Source: Proteobacteria bacterium UBA981
Lineage (GTDB): Bacteria; Pseudomonadota; Gammaproteobacteria; Ga0077536
Length of the DNA stretch: 64,000 nucleotides
NCBI GenBank assembly: GCA_002292285.1
Contig: DBBP01000026.1
Span: 32,373-96,372, forward strand
Direction: 5' to 3'
In this document: positions 63,409 to 64,000 of the stretch, piece by piece
Layout: the number at the start of each line of letters is the position of its first letter
Numbering within the stretch: the stretch's first letter is position 1
Position numbers and translations under genes: made by a program
The notes under the pieces: model-generated
What the model was told of the DNA's origin: nothing
What the model saw: only the letters and a program-made list of their open reading frames with translations
Database searches by the model: none

Positions 63409-64000
63409 AGACCTATGTCATGGTCCCGAAGCGACCAGGTGATCGGAAATCACTACTCGATTTCGTTGGCGCAACACTAAAGACCCGTAACTGATTACCT
63501 TCGGCGGAATTCCGCGACCACCACTACAACGCGCTGAACCCTATGATTAGTAGCGCGGATAAATCTCGCCTTCAACGATCATCTGTCGCGACGTCGCCAA
63601 ACCTCGGCCGGGGGATCTTCCGCAACGTAGTTGGAACGCAATGCGGCGTTGGGGCGTTCGTTTCATCGTTCACGTGAACGAGCTGCGAGTTTGGTATCAA
63701 TGCGCGCTTGCGGTGTCTTGATGACCGACTCCGGCTTAAAGCTGAGGACATAATTCCATAGGACAGCCTAGTTTGGGCTGGAGATTATTGGGTGCCGGTA
63801 CCTGTGAAGTGGCCAATGCTTCCTAGCAGACCAATTATTACGATATCCGTTCGTCGCGATCTCGCGTTCTTCATTGGACTTTGGCCATGTCATATTCGCC
63901 TAAAGGCTTAGCGTGGAAATCGAAAGCTGAGCCCCCACCATCCCCCCGCTCATTTGCAATCGGCGCCGAACTGTACCGCCTTGTATCTTCCAATTTAGTT
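63409..64000. other. Right-end gap without a supportable gene
   Basis: 592 bases to the window edge. No open frame of natural composition, RNA gene or repeat was recognised on either strand. Confidence 0.4.

Overview
The window reads as a piece of a gammaproteobacterial chromosome, GC-rich and densely coded, with no rRNA, tRNA, CRISPR array or recognisable transposase. The taxonomic guess rests on gene content: soluble transhydrogenase SthA, the YgdH/PpnN nucleosidase, YhhQ, GalU, and a WbpV-WbpL-WbpM block of the Pseudomonas O-antigen type. The genus cannot be told from sequence reading alone.

Positions 1-40000 are one long surface-polysaccharide region. Part A (1-28000) is a patchwork of single genes and short runs on both strands: two DegT-type sugar aminotransferases, a WecB-like UDP-GlcNAc 2-epimerase, four GT-B glycosyltransferases, an ABC-exporter-like protein whose ATPase domain has lost its motifs, an OafA-type acyltransferase with a SGNH domain, a FemAB-type ligase and a DUF3473 polysaccharide deacetylase (both of types known from exosortase/PEP-CTERM loci), a UPF0104 membrane protein, an FAD oxidoreductase, a sulfotransferase, a methyltransferase, two GT-C-like membrane proteins and a DUF2304-GT2 fusion. 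Part A shows clear decay: a frameshifted PhyH dioxygenase, a 10-bp duplication that shifts the frame of one glycosyltransferase, and a glycosyltransferase ending in the first 60 residues of a second GT domain.

Part B (28442-39995) is a compact plus-strand operon: CapD-like dehydratase, UDP-sulfoquinovose synthase-like enzyme, GT4, asparagine-synthase-type amidotransferase, GT4, WbpV-like epimerase, WbpL-like initiating transferase, WbpM-like 4,6-dehydratase and GalU. The last links are 4-bp stop/start overlaps. It looks like a pathway for a polyprenyl-linked polysaccharide that may carry a sulfonated and an amidated sugar. No Wzx, Wzy, Wza/Wzc or exosortase gene is visible in the window.

Positions 40000-56000 look like ordinary chromosome: PhoX-type phosphatase, a small acidic protein, PpnN, an AttEFGH-like operon (ABC ATPase, long FtsX-type permease, CrtC/AttH lipocalin), a GT2 plus UPF0104 flippase-like pair, YhhQ, two unrecognised proteins, a tyrosine phosphatase, a small lipoprotein and SthA. 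An orphan plus-strand terminator near 48412 hints at a small RNA gene.

Positions 56000-64000 are sparse. They hold a Baeyer-Villiger monooxygenase, a secreted propeller protein, an intact PhyH dioxygenase, a broken membrane-protein remnant with an in-frame stop, and a membrane-anchored transglutaminase-like protein, separated by long stretches with no supportable gene.
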